The position numbers and the translations under genes are program-made. From Bifidobacterium scardovii JCM 12489 = DSM 13734 (GTDB lineage Bacteria > Actinomycetota > Actinomycetes > Actinomycetales > Bifidobacteriaceae): a DNA stretch of 64,000 bases. Position 1 is the first letter of the stretch. Every line of letters starts with the position of its first letter. The DNA lies in NCBI RefSeq assembly GCF_001042635.1, contig NZ_AP012331.1:1240001-1304000 (forward strand). Reading direction: 5' to 3'. The notes beneath the pieces were generated by a model, which saw only the letters and a program-made list of their open reading frames with translations, did no database searches and was not told the origin of the DNA. Below are positions 1 through 8,324 of this stretch, piece after piece.

Positions 1-1
1 G

Positions 2-781
2 AGCATCGGCGCGATCGTCGCCATCACGGGCGTCATCGGCATGACGATGCTCAACGCGGGCGTCAACTCCTGGCTCGTCATCGTCGTGATGCTGGCCATC
101 GGCGCCGTGTTCGGCCTGATCGCCGGCACGCTGATCGAGGAATTCAACATGCAGCCGTTCATCGCGACGCTGTCCACGATGTTCCTCGCCCGCGGCATCG
201 CCGCCATGATCTCCACCGACTCGCTGATCGCCCCCGACAACAACAACTACGGCTGGATCGCCGAGACGATCAAGATCATCGACAACCCGAAGATCAAGAA
301 CGACCTGTCGATCAACGTCGGCGTGATCATCGCCGCGCTGGTGGTCGTGTTCGGCTACATCCTGCTGCACAAGACCCGCACCGGCCGCACGATCTACGCC
401 ATCGGCGGCTCCCGCTCCTCCGCGGAGCTCATGGGCCTGCCGGTCAAGCGCACGCAGTACATCATCTACCTGACCTCCGGCACGCTCGCCGCGCTCGCCT
501 CGGTCGTGTACACGGCGAACATCGGCTCGGCCAAGAACACGGTCGGCGTGGGCTGGGAGCTCGACGCGGTCGCCTCCGTCGTCATCGGCGGCGCGATCGT
601 CACCGGCGGCTTCGGCTACGTGCTCGGCTCCGTGGTCGGCGCCCTCGTGCGCTCCACCATCGACCCGCTGACCGCCGACTTCGGCGTGCCCTCGGAGTGG
701 ACCACCATCGTGGTCGGTCTGATGATCCTCGCCTTCGTGGTGCTGCAGCGCGCGGTCACCGCCGTCGGCAAGAAACAATAG
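2..781 (+). CDS. Sugar ABC transporter permease, 5'-truncated (FruG/YjfF-like)
   Basis: Inner-membrane permease of a sugar-importing ABC transporter of the ribose/fructose (CUT2) class. The frame is already open at base 2, so the N-terminus lies outside the window; 259 residues remain and the gene stops at TAG 779-781. Visible are several hydrophobic membrane spans, the sequence QPFIATLSTMFLARG and a glycine-rich region GAIVTGGFGYVLGSVVGA, both typical of BPD_transp_2 (RbsC/YjfF) permeases. The YAIGGSRSSAELMGLPV segment matches the cytoplasmic loop that contacts the ATPase. In bifidobacteria the closest known role is FruG of the fructose transporter FruEKFG, and the gene would be the last of such an operon. 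A strong hairpin follows 25 bp downstream. The substrate is inferred from family resemblance only. Confidence 0.85.
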   Translation, partial: SIGAIVAITGVIGMTMLNAGVNSWLVIVVMLAIGAVFGLIAGTLIEEFNMQPFIATLSTMFLARGIAAMISTDSLIAPDNNNYGWIAETIKIIDNPKIKNDLSINVGVIIAALVVVFGYILLHKTRTGRTIYAIGGSRSSAELMGLPVKRTQYIIYLTSGTLAALASVVYTANIGSAKNTVGVGWELDAVASVVIGGAIVTGGFGYVLGSVVGALVRSTIDPLTADFGVPSEWTTIVVGLMILAFVVLQRAVTAVGKKQ

Positions 782-805
782 CGTCGGCTCCGACGCCGAT
801 CCCTG

Positions 806-850
806 CGGGCGCCCGGCCCTTCCCGAACCCGAGGAAGGACCGGGCGCCCG
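806..850 (+). terminator. Hairpin terminator after the sugar permease
   Basis: Inverted repeat of 18-bp arms (806-823 and 833-850, one mismatch) around a 9-nt loop, beginning 25 bp after the permease stop codon. The stem is very GC-rich and has no clear U tract after it, as is common for high-GC actinobacterial terminators. Confidence 0.8.
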
Positions 851-951
851 CGTTCGTCCGCACCTCCGCTACACTGTAGTGTGGCTTGACGCAGTGTGAG
901 TATCGTAAGGGCTAATCCGGAAACAACTGGCGTCAGTCTGGACGGATCACC

Positions 952-2427
952 ATGACTTCAACCACGAGCGCGACCCCGGGTTCGACCCCTTCGGACGAGC
1001 GCATCCCCAAGCGCCTGATCGGCGCGATCGTAGCCGTCGGCTCGCTGGCGTTCATCGGCATCCTCACCGAAACCGTGATGACCGTGCTGTTCCCGGAACT
1101 CATGCGCGAATTCAATGTGGACACGGCCACCGTGCAGTGGATCACCACGATCTACCTGCTGGTCGTCGCCGCCACGATGCCGCTGTCGTCGTTCCTCAAC
1201 CGGCGCTTCCCGCCGAAGGCGCTGTTCGTCGCCGCCGTGGTGCTTGCGGTCGCCGGATCGGCCATCATGATCGTCGGGCACGCGTTCCCGCTCATCCTGC
1301 TGGCCCGCGTGATCCAGGGCATCGGCTCGGGCGTGGCCACGCCGCTGATGATGAACATCATCCTCGAACAGTCCCCGCGCAGCAAGGTCGGCCGTCTCAT
1401 GGGCGTCGGATCGCTCGTCATCACCGTCGCGCCGGCCATCGGGCCGACCGTCGGCGGCGCGATCTCCAGCGTGCTGCCGTGGCGCGCGATCTTCGTGATC
1501 GCCATACCGATCGTGCTGTTCGTCTCCCTGCCGATCGGCCTGCGCTGCATCGAGCAGAAGCGCCCGACCGAGGACGCGCGGCTCAACCCGCTGCAATTCG
1601 TGGCGGTCGTGCTGGCGCTGAGCGGGCTGATCCTCGCGCTCAACCAGTCCGGCGTGGCCATCGGCTCCGCCGTCTCCGGAGGGTCGGCGGCGCGCCCCGC
1701 GGCCATCGCGATCGTCAGCCTGATCGTCGGCGTCGGGTCGCTGCTGTTCTTCGGCTGGTCGTCGCGCCGCTCGTTCTCGCCGCTGATCCGCCTCGGGTGG
1801 CTGCGCGACCCGGTCATGCGGCTGCATCTGCTGGCGTACACGCTGCTGCCGATCGTGGGCATCGGCTTCGGGTACGTGATCACCAACGTCGCGCAGCTCT
1901 CGCTCGGCACCTCGGCGTTCGTCGCCGGTGCCCTGGTGCTGCCCGGCGCCCTGATCGGCGCGTTCTTCGCCCCGGTCGGCGGCATGCTGTACGACCGCTT
2001 CGGCGCGCCGAAGCCGGTGCTCTCGGCCATCGGCGTGGCCACGCTCGGCCCGGTGCTGCTGCTCGTGTTCTCCATGCGGCTCACGCCGGCGCTGCTCGCC
2101 GGATTCTACTTCATTTTCGGCCTGTGCTATGCGCTCGGCTATTCGAACATCATGACCAGCGCGCTCAGCGGCATCGACCGCGCGTTCACGCCCGACGGCA
2201 ACGCCGTGTTCCAGACCTGCCTGCAGTTCGGCGGCGCGGTGGGCACCGCGCTGTTCTCCACGATCCTCGGCGTGGCCCAAGCCGGCGCCGGCGAGGAGGG
2301 CACGGCGGCGTTCCGCCACGCCACCGCGGTTGGCGGGGCATGCGTGTTCGCCACGATGACCGTGCTGTGCGTGATCGCGATCGTGGCGCTGGCGGCGGCC
2401 TTCCGGATACGTGCCGCCAGGCGGTAG
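952..2427 (+). CDS. MFS exporter, DHA2 (drug:H+ antiporter) type
   Basis: A 491-residue polytopic membrane protein of the major facilitator superfamily. An N-terminal hydrophilic stretch (about 20 residues) leads into the first span. QWITTIYLLVVAATMPLSS matches the start of DHA2 transporters (EmrB/LmrB/QacA class), followed by the motif-A-like NRRF loop and the GIGSGVATPLMM span. Length and the number of hydrophobic segments suit a 12- to 14-span exporter. The ATG at 952 starts the conserved reading frame; upstream lies CTTGACG and an ACACT-GT-AGTGT palindrome (871-882) that could be promoter or operator. No regulator or partner gene adjoins it. Likely role is proton-driven export of a drug-like compound; substrate unknown. 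Confidence 0.85.
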   Translation: MTSTTSATPGSTPSDERIPKRLIGAIVAVGSLAFIGILTETVMTVLFPELMREFNVDTATVQWITTIYLLVVAATMPLSSFLNRRFPPKALFVAAVVLAVAGSAIMIVGHAFPLILLARVIQGIGSGVATPLMMNIILEQSPRSKVGRLMGVGSLVITVAPAIGPTVGGAISSVLPWRAIFVIAIPIVLFVSLPIGLRCIEQKRPTEDARLNPLQFVAVVLALSGLILALNQSGVAIGSAVSGGSAARPAAIAIVSLIVGVGSLLFFGWSSRRSFSPLIRLGWLRDPVMRLHLLAYTLLPIVGIGFGYVITNVAQLSLGTSAFVAGALVLPGALIGAFFAPVGGMLYDRFGAPKPVLSAIGVATLGPVLLLVFSMRLTPALLAGFYFIFGLCYALGYSNIMTSALSGIDRAFTPDGNAVFQTCLQFGGAVGTALFSTILGVAQAGAGEEGTAAFRHATAVGGACVFATMTVLCVIAIVALAAAFRIRAARR

Positions 2428-2464
2428 AAGCGGGCTGTGCGTGATTGATTGATCGATCATGCAC

Positions 2465-2499
2465 GAGGCGGGCCGCCGGGTGTCTCGGCGGCCCGCCTC
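2465..2499. terminator. Bidirectional terminator between convergent genes
   Basis: Perfect 14-bp inverted repeat (2465-2478 and 2486-2499) with a 7-nt loop, between the stop of the MFS gene and the stop of the convergent mutarotase gene, which begins two bases further on. It can serve both transcripts. Confidence 0.85.
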
Positions 2500-2500
2500 G

Positions 2501-3367
2501 TCATTCCACGCTGATGGATTGGCCGAGCGAATGCGATTCGCCGGGTTCGACGCGGGCCGCGTGGTCCCGGACAGCCGCGGCCTCGACGCATACGAAGTCG
2601 CGCCATTCTCCGTCCGACAGGTCCGCGATCGCATTGCCGGCCCGTTCGCCGGGATTCCACACCACGGTCTGTGGCGAACCCGATTTGCCGATGACGATCG
2701 TGCGGTCCAGCGCATCGTCGCGCAGGCGCAGCGGAGTGTCGGACGAGTAGATGCGGTCAACCATGGTCCCGTCGAAGGCGAGAGCGTCATTCGCCTGATC
2801 GCATTCGGGGAATCCGGGCCGCGTGGCGTCGAGATAGCGCGTGCCGGCCAACCCCAGCACGCGCGCCTCCGCCACGTCGCCCACACGCAGATAGGTGTGC
2901 AGCGCGGCCTCGTACTCCAGCGGGCGCTCGCCGGTGTTGGTCACCGTCAGCGTGGCCGAAAGCCGTTCGCCGACCTCGATGTCGTAGGCCGCCCGGAACC
3001 GCGAGCCGGGGCCGGAGATGATCTGCGCCACCGTGGCGCCGTCGAACTCGTCCGAGTCGAGCGTATAGCGGATATGGCGGTCGGTCAGGGACGCCTCGTC
3101 GACGTGCCAGAAGCTGGAACGGGCGAACCCGTGCTTGGGGCGCTTCGCGGCCATCGTGCCGTGGTCGTAGCCGCCGTTGAACCATGGAAAGATGATCGGG
3201 ATGCCGGTGCGCAGCGCGATGCCGGGGGAGAAGGCCAGGGTTTTCGGCTGCCAGAGCACGGGCGCCTGCCCGGCCGGGGTCCAGCCGATCAGATGGGCCC
3301 CGTAGTCGCTGACCGTGGCCGATCCGTCGCCGTTGATGATATTGCGTACAACACATGCAATGTCCAT
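2501..3367 (-). CDS. Aldose 1-epimerase family, D-hexose-6-phosphate mutarotase-like (YeaD)
   Basis: Cytoplasmic enzyme predicted to interconvert alpha and beta anomers of hexose or hexose 6-phosphate. About 288 residues, the usual size of the YeaD subgroup. Visible signatures are GIPIIFPWFN, KHGFAR, the active-site segment ALHTYLRVGD with the catalytic-type histidine, and the late VVWNPGE motif. The frame opens at a TTG (3376), but TATACT on the minus strand (3376-3381) sits just upstream of the ATG at 3367 and no Shine-Dalgarno precedes it, so I prefer that ATG and a leaderless mRNA. Convergent with the MFS exporter. Substrate assignment is by family only. Confidence 0.85.
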   Translation of the reverse strand: MDIACVVRNIINGDGSATVSDYGAHLIGWTPAGQAPVLWQPKTLAFSPGIALRTGIPIIFPWFNGGYDHGTMAAKRPKHGFARSSFWHVDEASLTDRHIRYTLDSDEFDGATVAQIISGPGSRFRAAYDIEVGERLSATLTVTNTGERPLEYEAALHTYLRVGDVAEARVLGLAGTRYLDATRPGFPECDQANDALAFDGTMVDRIYSSDTPLRLRDDALDRTIVIGKSGSPQTVVWNPGERAGNAIADLSDGEWRDFVCVEAAAVRDHAARVEPGESHSLGQSISVE

Positions 3368-3421
3368 GCTTGCCAAGTATACGGAAATATTCGGGCGCCG
3401 CCATGCATGCGCGGTGCCGGA

Positions 3422-3452
3422 GGCGCGTCAGCGGCGCGTCAGCGGCGCGTCA
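3422..3452. repeat. Short tandem repeat, 11-bp unit
   Basis: Three near-exact tandem copies of an 11-bp unit containing GCGCGTCAGCG, in the gap between the divergent mutarotase and membrane protein genes. It directly precedes the larger inverted repeat at 3477-3583. No function is evident. Confidence 0.6.
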
Positions 3453-3476
3453 GGGGACGCCGATGATCTGCAGTGG

Positions 3477-3583
3477 CGAGTTGTCGGTGCGTGGCTTGCG
3501 AGCAAGCGCGGTTATAACGTTCCAATATGCATGCTGAAACGTGTAATCAAGCCGAGGCTGCCGACCTGCGCACCGACAACTCG
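3477..3583. repeat. Dispersed inverted-repeat element (GAGTTGTCGGTGCG family), copy A
   Basis: Perfect 15-bp inverted repeat: CGAGTTGTCGGTGCG at 3477-3491 and its complement at 3569-3583, 77 bp apart. Inside are CAAGC and AACGTTC (3516-3522), 24 bp from the left arm. The same arms, the same AACGTTC at nearly the same offset, and a CAAGC also occur in the element at 35746-35863, so this is a repeated structure, not a chance palindrome. The gap from 3368 to 3830 has no other gene I can support. Confidence 0.75.
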
Positions 3584-3830
3584 ACACATGTCGACATTGC
3601 CGCCGCGCGGAGCCGCCCCGAGGGCGTCCTCGCGGCGGTGATGGATGGCCGACGGAGCGGAAGGGAACCCGCAATCACGACATTGCCGGGGAATCTGTAT
3701 GGTTTGTGGCCGGGTGCGTTGGGCCGGTGGAATAATGGCCTCCATTGCGCGGTCCCGGCCCGAAGCGTTTTCCCATGGATTCCGCTCCGAGGCGGTGACC
3801 GTCGCCGCGCGGGCGGGGAAGGAGCCGGAT

Positions 3831-4664
3831 ATGACGGTGCTGGGAGTGGCGGAACGGGTGTTGCTGTGCTGGCTGGCCTACTCGTTCGTCGGATGGGCGT
3901 GGGAGACGATGCTGAGCGTCGTGCTGCGCAAGCGGTTCGAGGACCGCGGTGTGCTCAACGGCCCGCTGTGCCCGATCTACGGTTTCGGTGCGCTGCTGGT
4001 GATCGTACTGCTCGCCGACGTGACCAATCCGCTCGCTCTGTTCCTGTCCAGCGGCGTGCTCGCCTGCACGCTGGAGTACCTGTCGTCGTGGGCCATCGAG
4101 AAGCTGTTCCATGTGCGGCTGTGGGATTACACGGGCAAGCCGCTCAACATCAACGGGCGCGTATACCTCAACGGGTTCATCGCCTTCGGCGCCGGCGCCA
4201 CGCTGGTCAAGCTGGTGGTGCAGCCGTGGCTGATGGGCGTGCTCGATGCGTGGCCGCCGTTGATGCTGCATCTCGTGGCCGGCGTGCTGTTCCTGGCGGC
4301 CACGGTCGATGCGGCGATCACCGCCGCCGGGCTGTGCAGCCTGGATTCGCGCCTGGCTCGCATCGGCGAGGAGATCGATGCGTTCAAGAGCGAGCAGATC
4401 GAGCAGATCGATACGCGCATCGACGCGGCGAACGAACAGTGGAAGGAGACCGCCGGCCGGCTGCAGGAATCCGCCGGGCGGCTGCTCGACCCGGCCGAAT
4501 ACGTATCCCAGTCCGCGCAATGGACGAAGGAACAGGCCGACCGTGTGCTGCGCCGCCTGAACTGGCAGCAGCGCCGCCTCATCCGCACCTTCCCCTCCAT
4601 GACCTCCGTGCGCGACGCGCATCTCGCCGCCCGCATCCGTGCGCTGCTCGACCGGCGCAGGTAG
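3831..4664 (+). CDS. Membrane protein, putative ABC transporter permease family (CmpB-like)
   Basis: 277-residue protein. The N-terminal two thirds contain about five hydrophobic spans with WLAYSFVGWAWETM and GVLNGPLCPIYGFGALL, the hallmark of Pfam family ABC_trans_CmpB (putative permeases, biochemically uncharacterised). The C-terminal third (about residues 185-277) is charged and probably helical or coiled-coil, rich in Glu/Gln/Arg. The frame is open from 3645, but the ATG at 3831 is preceded by GGAAGGAG at good spacing and begins right before the first membrane span, so it is the better start. It stands alone; transport function is not shown by the sequence. Confidence 0.75.
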   Translation: MTVLGVAERVLLCWLAYSFVGWAWETMLSVVLRKRFEDRGVLNGPLCPIYGFGALLVIVLLADVTNPLALFLSSGVLACTLEYLSSWAIEKLFHVRLWDYTGKPLNINGRVYLNGFIAFGAGATLVKLVVQPWLMGVLDAWPPLMLHLVAGVLFLAATVDAAITAAGLCSLDSRLARIGEEIDAFKSEQIEQIDTRIDAANEQWKETAGRLQESAGRLLDPAEYVSQSAQWTKEQADRVLRRLNWQQRRLIRTFPSMTSVRDAHLAARIRALLDRRR

Positions 4665-4713
4665 AGCAACTGACGGGCGCTAGTGGCCTGCGTCATTCAT
4701 TCGTTTCGTAATC

Positions 4714-4770
4714 CTGGCTCAGCTTCAGCGAGGGGAGCCTATAGTATGCGAACTTATGACGCGGGACACT
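4714..4770 (-). repeat. Dispersed GTAAGTTCGC/CTGGCTCCCCT element, copy 1
   Basis: On the minus strand the order is GTGTCCCGCGTCATAAGTTC, then ACTAT, then a small hairpin (GGCTC...GAGCC arms, 4716-4739). It matches the elements at 23932-23990 and 36249-36298. The element covers the last codons of the deaminase gene (ending DECPAS) and supplies its TAA stop. Confidence 0.65.
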
Positions 4771-5812
4771 CATCACCGAGATGCCGCGCTTTCCAGCCGT
4801 CCAGTTCGTCAAGCAGCGCCTGCTTGTCCGCGTTCGGCAGGAAGGTGGCCCGGATCGAGTTCTCGGCGAGCCGAGACAGCTCGTCCAGCGTGAACCCGAC
4901 CGACGCCATCGCCTCGTAGTTCGCGGCGATATAGCCGCCGAAATAGGCCGGGTCGTCGGAGTTGACCGTGATCGCGACCCCGGCGTCGAGGAAACGGCGC
5001 AGCGGCAGGTCATGCAGGTCGTGCACCACCTGCAGGCGCCGGTTCGACAGCGGGCAGCAGGTCAGCGGCGTGCCGGCCGCGGCCAGTCGGCGCACCAGCG
5101 CCTCGTCGTCGATCGCGTGGATGCCGTGGTCGATGCGCTCGGCGTGCAGCAGATCCAGCGCCTCGGCCACGTATGCGGCCGGGCCCTCCTCGCCGGCGTG
5201 CGCCACGCAGTGCAGGCCAAGCGCGCGGGCCTTGGCGAACACCTCGGCGAACAGCGAGGGCGGGTAGCCGACCTCCGCCGAATCCAACCCGACGCCGATC
5301 AGGTCGCCGGCGCGGTGCCGGGCGGCCGTAAGCATCGCCTCGGCCGAGGCGACCGGCATGTCGCGCACGATGCACAGGATCAGCCCTCCGGTGATGCCGA
5401 AGCGTTCGCGGCCAAGACGCAGGCCCTCCAGCAGGCCGTCGATCACCGTGTCCAGGTCGATGCCGTTGCCGACATGCACCTGCGGGTCGAAGAAGATCTC
5501 GGCGTGCCGCACGCCATCGGCCGCCGCGCGTTCGAGATAGGCGAGCATGAGGTCCCGGAAGTCGTCCGCGGTCCTCAGCGTGGCCATGAGCTGGTAGTAC
5601 AGGTCGAGGAAGGATTGCAGGTTCTCGAACTCGTACTGCCGCCTGAGTTCCTCCAGATCGGTCCACGGCAGCGCGACGTGGTTGCGCTCGGCCAGCGCCA
5701 GCGCCAGTTCCGGTTCCAGCGTGCCCTCGATGTGCACGTGCAGTTCCGCCTTGGGCATGGTGCGCAGGGCCTGCGACAGGTCGGCGGCGATCGCCGTGGC
5801 TGCATTGGTCAT
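4754..5812 (-). CDS. Adenosine deaminase family, probably adenine deaminase
   Basis: 352-residue cytoplasmic metallo-hydrolase of purine salvage, expected to deaminate adenine (to hypoxanthine) or adenosine (to inosine). Metal ligands and catalytic residues are visible: HVH in AELHVHIEGTLEPE near the N-terminus, the HAGEE segment, and NSDDPAYFGGY late in the chain. EGTLEPEL, EIFFDPQ and GLDSAEVG favour the fungal/bacterial adenine deaminase branch over classical Add. The ATG at 5812 is preceded by GGAGG; the frame runs on upstream to 7108, but that part is the antisense of the MFS gene. The C-terminal codons lie within a dispersed repeat. Divergent from the MFS gene at 5996. Confidence 0.85.
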   Translation of the reverse strand: MTNAATAIAADLSQALRTMPKAELHVHIEGTLEPELALALAERNHVALPWTDLEELRRQYEFENLQSFLDLYYQLMATLRTADDFRDLMLAYLERAAADGVRHAEIFFDPQVHVGNGIDLDTVIDGLLEGLRLGRERFGITGGLILCIVRDMPVASAEAMLTAARHRAGDLIGVGLDSAEVGYPPSLFAEVFAKARALGLHCVAHAGEEGPAAYVAEALDLLHAERIDHGIHAIDDEALVRRLAAAGTPLTCCPLSNRRLQVVHDLHDLPLRRFLDAGVAITVNSDDPAYFGGYIAANYEAMASVGFTLDELSRLAENSIRATFLPNADKQALLDELDGWKARHLGDECPAS

Positions 5813-5875
5813 GATTCCTCCGATCCGGATGGGCGCCCGTGCTGTGCCGTGCGGTGGCCGGCCCGGACGCGGATA

Positions 5876-5902
5876 TTGACATACCAGTGTAGTCGCTAGA
5901 AT
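5876..5902 (+). promoter_or_regulatory. Sigma-70-like promoter for the MFS gene at 5996
   Basis: TTGACA (5876-5881) and TAGAAT (5897-5902), spaced by 15 bp, in the divergent region between the deaminase and MFS genes. The spacing is slightly short, but both hexamers are close to consensus. Confidence 0.55.
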
Positions 5903-5995
5903 GGGCGGTGGGTGGTGACTGGAATTCACGCGCATGTCATATTGCGGTATCCCGCGATACGGCGACCGGCCATATCGGCCGACTAAGGATGAACT

Positions 5996-7312
5996 GTGAC
6001 TTCGAGAAACGATGATGCGGCCGCCGGGCGCGCCGCTGGCGCCACGGCCGGCGCCGCCGTACGGCCGAAACTCAACTATGCGCAGACGTTCTCCATCGGG
6101 TTCGGTTTCCTCGCCATATCCGCGGCGTGGGCGCTCTACAACGCCTATGTGCCGATCAAGCTGAAAGGCCTGATGCTGCCGACCGCCGTCGTCGGCATGA
6201 TCATGGGCATCGACAATTTCTGCGGGTTCACGGTCCAACCGCTGTTCGGCATCCTGTCGGACAAGGTCAGGACCCGCTGGGGCCGGCGCCTGCCGTTCGC
6301 GCTGTTCTCCATACCGCTCGGCGCGCTGTGCCTGATCCTGATTTCGGTCGCGCCGAACGTGCCGCTCACCGTGACCGCCATCGTGATCTACGCGGTGGTC
6401 ATGGCCACGTCGCGCGCGCCGATCGTGGCGCTCATGCCCGACGTGACCGATTCGAGGCTGCGCAGCAGGGCCAACGGCATCATCAATTTCATGGGTTCCA
6501 TCGGCAATGTGCTCGCGCTCGCTGGCGGCAGCCTGCTGTACAAGCGGTTCGGCATGTCCGCGGCGTTCGTGGCCGGGGCGGTCATCATGGTCGCCGCCGT
6601 CACCGCGCTGATGCGCCTGGTGCGCGAACCCGCCGAATTCGTGACGGCGCCCGGCGAGCGGGCTCGTCTGCCGTTCGTGTCGTGGAAGGAATTCCGCGAG
6701 GCTGTGGTGCCGCGGCTGGGATTGGACGGCGAGGCGCGGCGCAGCTTCATGCTGATCCTGATCGTGCTGTTTCTGTACACGATGGGCGGCAACGCGGTGG
6801 AGACCTATTTCACGCTGTACGCCACGCATGATCTGAGCATGGACGCCGCCACGGCCGGCGGCGATCTGGTGTGGTACGCGGTGGGCATGCTCGCGTTCGC
6901 GATTCCCGCGGGCATGATCGGCAGCCGGTTCGGCCGCCGCGCCACGATGAGCGCCGGCCTGGTGCTGTCCGCCGCGCTGTTCGTGTCGATGCCGTGGGTC
7001 GGCCGGCCGTTCATGGTGCCGATCCTCGCGTTCACGTACGGCGTGTTCTGGATCCTGGTGGTCGTCAACGCCCTGCCGTGGATCACGCAGCTCGGCGGCG
7101 TCGAGCACACCGGCGCCATGACCGCCTACTATTATCTCGCCACGTCGTTCGGCGCGGCGATCAGCCCCACGATCTTCGGCCTCATCCAGCAGTCGCTCGG
7201 CGAGTACCGGTGGATGTTCATCTACGCCGTGGTCCTGTTCGTCTGCGCGCTGGCCTGCATGCCGTTCATCACCCGCGGCGAGGCCGAGGACGTTTCCGCA
7301 GGTGCGGACTGA
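5996..7312 (+). CDS. MFS transporter, sugar (SLC45-like) type
   Basis: 438-residue, about 12-span transporter. GTG start at 5996 behind AAGGATG. The segment DNFCGFTVQPLFGILSDKVR followed by TRWGRRLPF is the MFS motif-A loop as seen in SLC45/sucrose-H+ symporter-like and GPH-like carriers; NALPWI in the second half is also typical of that group. The gene is divergent from the purine deaminase, and the shared upstream region carries a good promoter for it. Substrate cannot be read from the sequence: the fold suggests a disaccharide or other sugar, whereas the neighbour suggests nothing in particular about sugars. Confidence 0.8.
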   Translation: MTSRNDDAAAGRAAGATAGAAVRPKLNYAQTFSIGFGFLAISAAWALYNAYVPIKLKGLMLPTAVVGMIMGIDNFCGFTVQPLFGILSDKVRTRWGRRLPFALFSIPLGALCLILISVAPNVPLTVTAIVIYAVVMATSRAPIVALMPDVTDSRLRSRANGIINFMGSIGNVLALAGGSLLYKRFGMSAAFVAGAVIMVAAVTALMRLVREPAEFVTAPGERARLPFVSWKEFREAVVPRLGLDGEARRSFMLILIVLFLYTMGGNAVETYFTLYATHDLSMDAATAGGDLVWYAVGMLAFAIPAGMIGSRFGRRATMSAGLVLSAALFVSMPWVGRPFMVPILAFTYGVFWILVVVNALPWITQLGGVEHTGAMTAYYYLATSFGAAISPTIFGLIQQSLGEYRWMFIYAVVLFVCALACMPFITRGEAEDVSAGAD

Positions 7313-7428
7313 GCGGGCCGGAAGCGAGCTGGGAGCAGGCCGAGCCGGATGCGGCGGCGGCGCCTCCGTGGCGACGGCCGGCGGTCGCGTATGCCGGCGT
7401 ATGCCGCGTGCGGACGATTGCTCGGCGA

Positions 7429-8190
7429 TTAGTCGGCCATGCCGGGGACGGCGAGACCGTGCCCGTGCAGCAGCGTCACCGCATCCATGTAATCCGTTGC
7501 GGTCGCGCTCGGGTCCATCATCAGCTCACGCACGGCGGCGTGCCCGTTCTGATCGTCCGGGTACAGCGCGTCGGCGATCATCGCCGTGATCCGCCCGCGC
7601 GGGTCGGCCGCGGCCTGCGCCTGCCCGGATTCGGGCAGCGTATCCGACAGCTGGTCGGCCAACGGGGCGAGGTTGTGCTTGGTCGCCTCGTCGATGTCGC
7701 CCAACTGGTCGAACAGGGCGAACAGCCAGTCGCGCCGCGACCGGTCGTCGGCGCCGGGCCGCGTGCGCTCGGCGGTGGCGCGCAGCAGGCCGTCGATCGG
7801 CACGGCCGGCGTCGTCGCCGGGCCACGGTGCTCGCGGTTGTCGGCGATATCGCCCATAAGATGCTGGATCTCGCATTCGTCGCGCACGATGGTGGATGCG
7901 GCGTAGGCGGTCGCGATCGCGTCCGCGTCGATGAACCTGCCGCCTTCGGACTGGAAGCGCACGCGCTTCGGTTCGCTGTAGTAGTGGGACATCCCGAAAG
8001 TGGCGTATTGGGGCAGCTCGTCCTGCAGCTGCTTGACCGCGTCGGCCACCTTGCGCATGTCGGCCAGCTGCTGGCGCACCACGATGGAGGCGAGCAGCGC
8101 CTTCGCGTCGGCGAGGGTCAGCGGTTCGCCGACGCGCTTGCCGTGGCCGTGATGGCCGAACGCATGCTTCAATGAGTCGAACAATCCCAT
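7429..8190 (-). CDS. Hypothetical protein beginning MGLFDSL
   Basis: 253-residue soluble protein I do not recognise. The start at 8190 follows AAAGGAGGACTC, a strong ribosome-binding site; the open frame continues upstream to 8406 but looks non-coding. The N-terminus (MGLFDSLKHAFGHHGHGKR) is amphipathic and His/Gly/Lys-rich, then a helical region, with Asp-rich stretches later. No signal peptide or membrane span is evident. The opening MGLFDSL also begins the unrelated ATPase at 23902, suggesting only a common short N-terminal helix. Lies in the same direction, 134 bp downstream of the small protein at 8325-8678, so the two may be co-transcribed. Confidence 0.7.
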   Translation of the reverse strand: MGLFDSLKHAFGHHGHGKRVGEPLTLADAKALLASIVVRQQLADMRKVADAVKQLQDELPQYATFGMSHYYSEPKRVRFQSEGGRFIDADAIATAYAASTIVRDECEIQHLMGDIADNREHRGPATTPAVPIDGLLRATAERTRPGADDRSRRDWLFALFDQLGDIDEATKHNLAPLADQLSDTLPESGQAQAAADPRGRITAMIADALYPDDQNGHAAVRELMMDPSATATDYMDAVTLLHGHGLAVPGMAD

Positions 8191-8324
8191 GATGAGTCCT
8201 CCTTTGGATCTCCCGCGATTGGTCGGGTGCGGTATCCGTGGTCCAACTCTAGTCGCGCGGACCCGGTATGGGGCCGGAATCGCCGCAGGGCGATCATGCC
8301 GGACGGGATTGCGCACGGGTGGCG

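Noticed and set aside
5813..7108. Long N-terminal extension of the deaminase
   Set aside because: The open frame continues antisense across the divergent MFS gene; the ATG at 5812 has GGAGG and begins the conserved protein.
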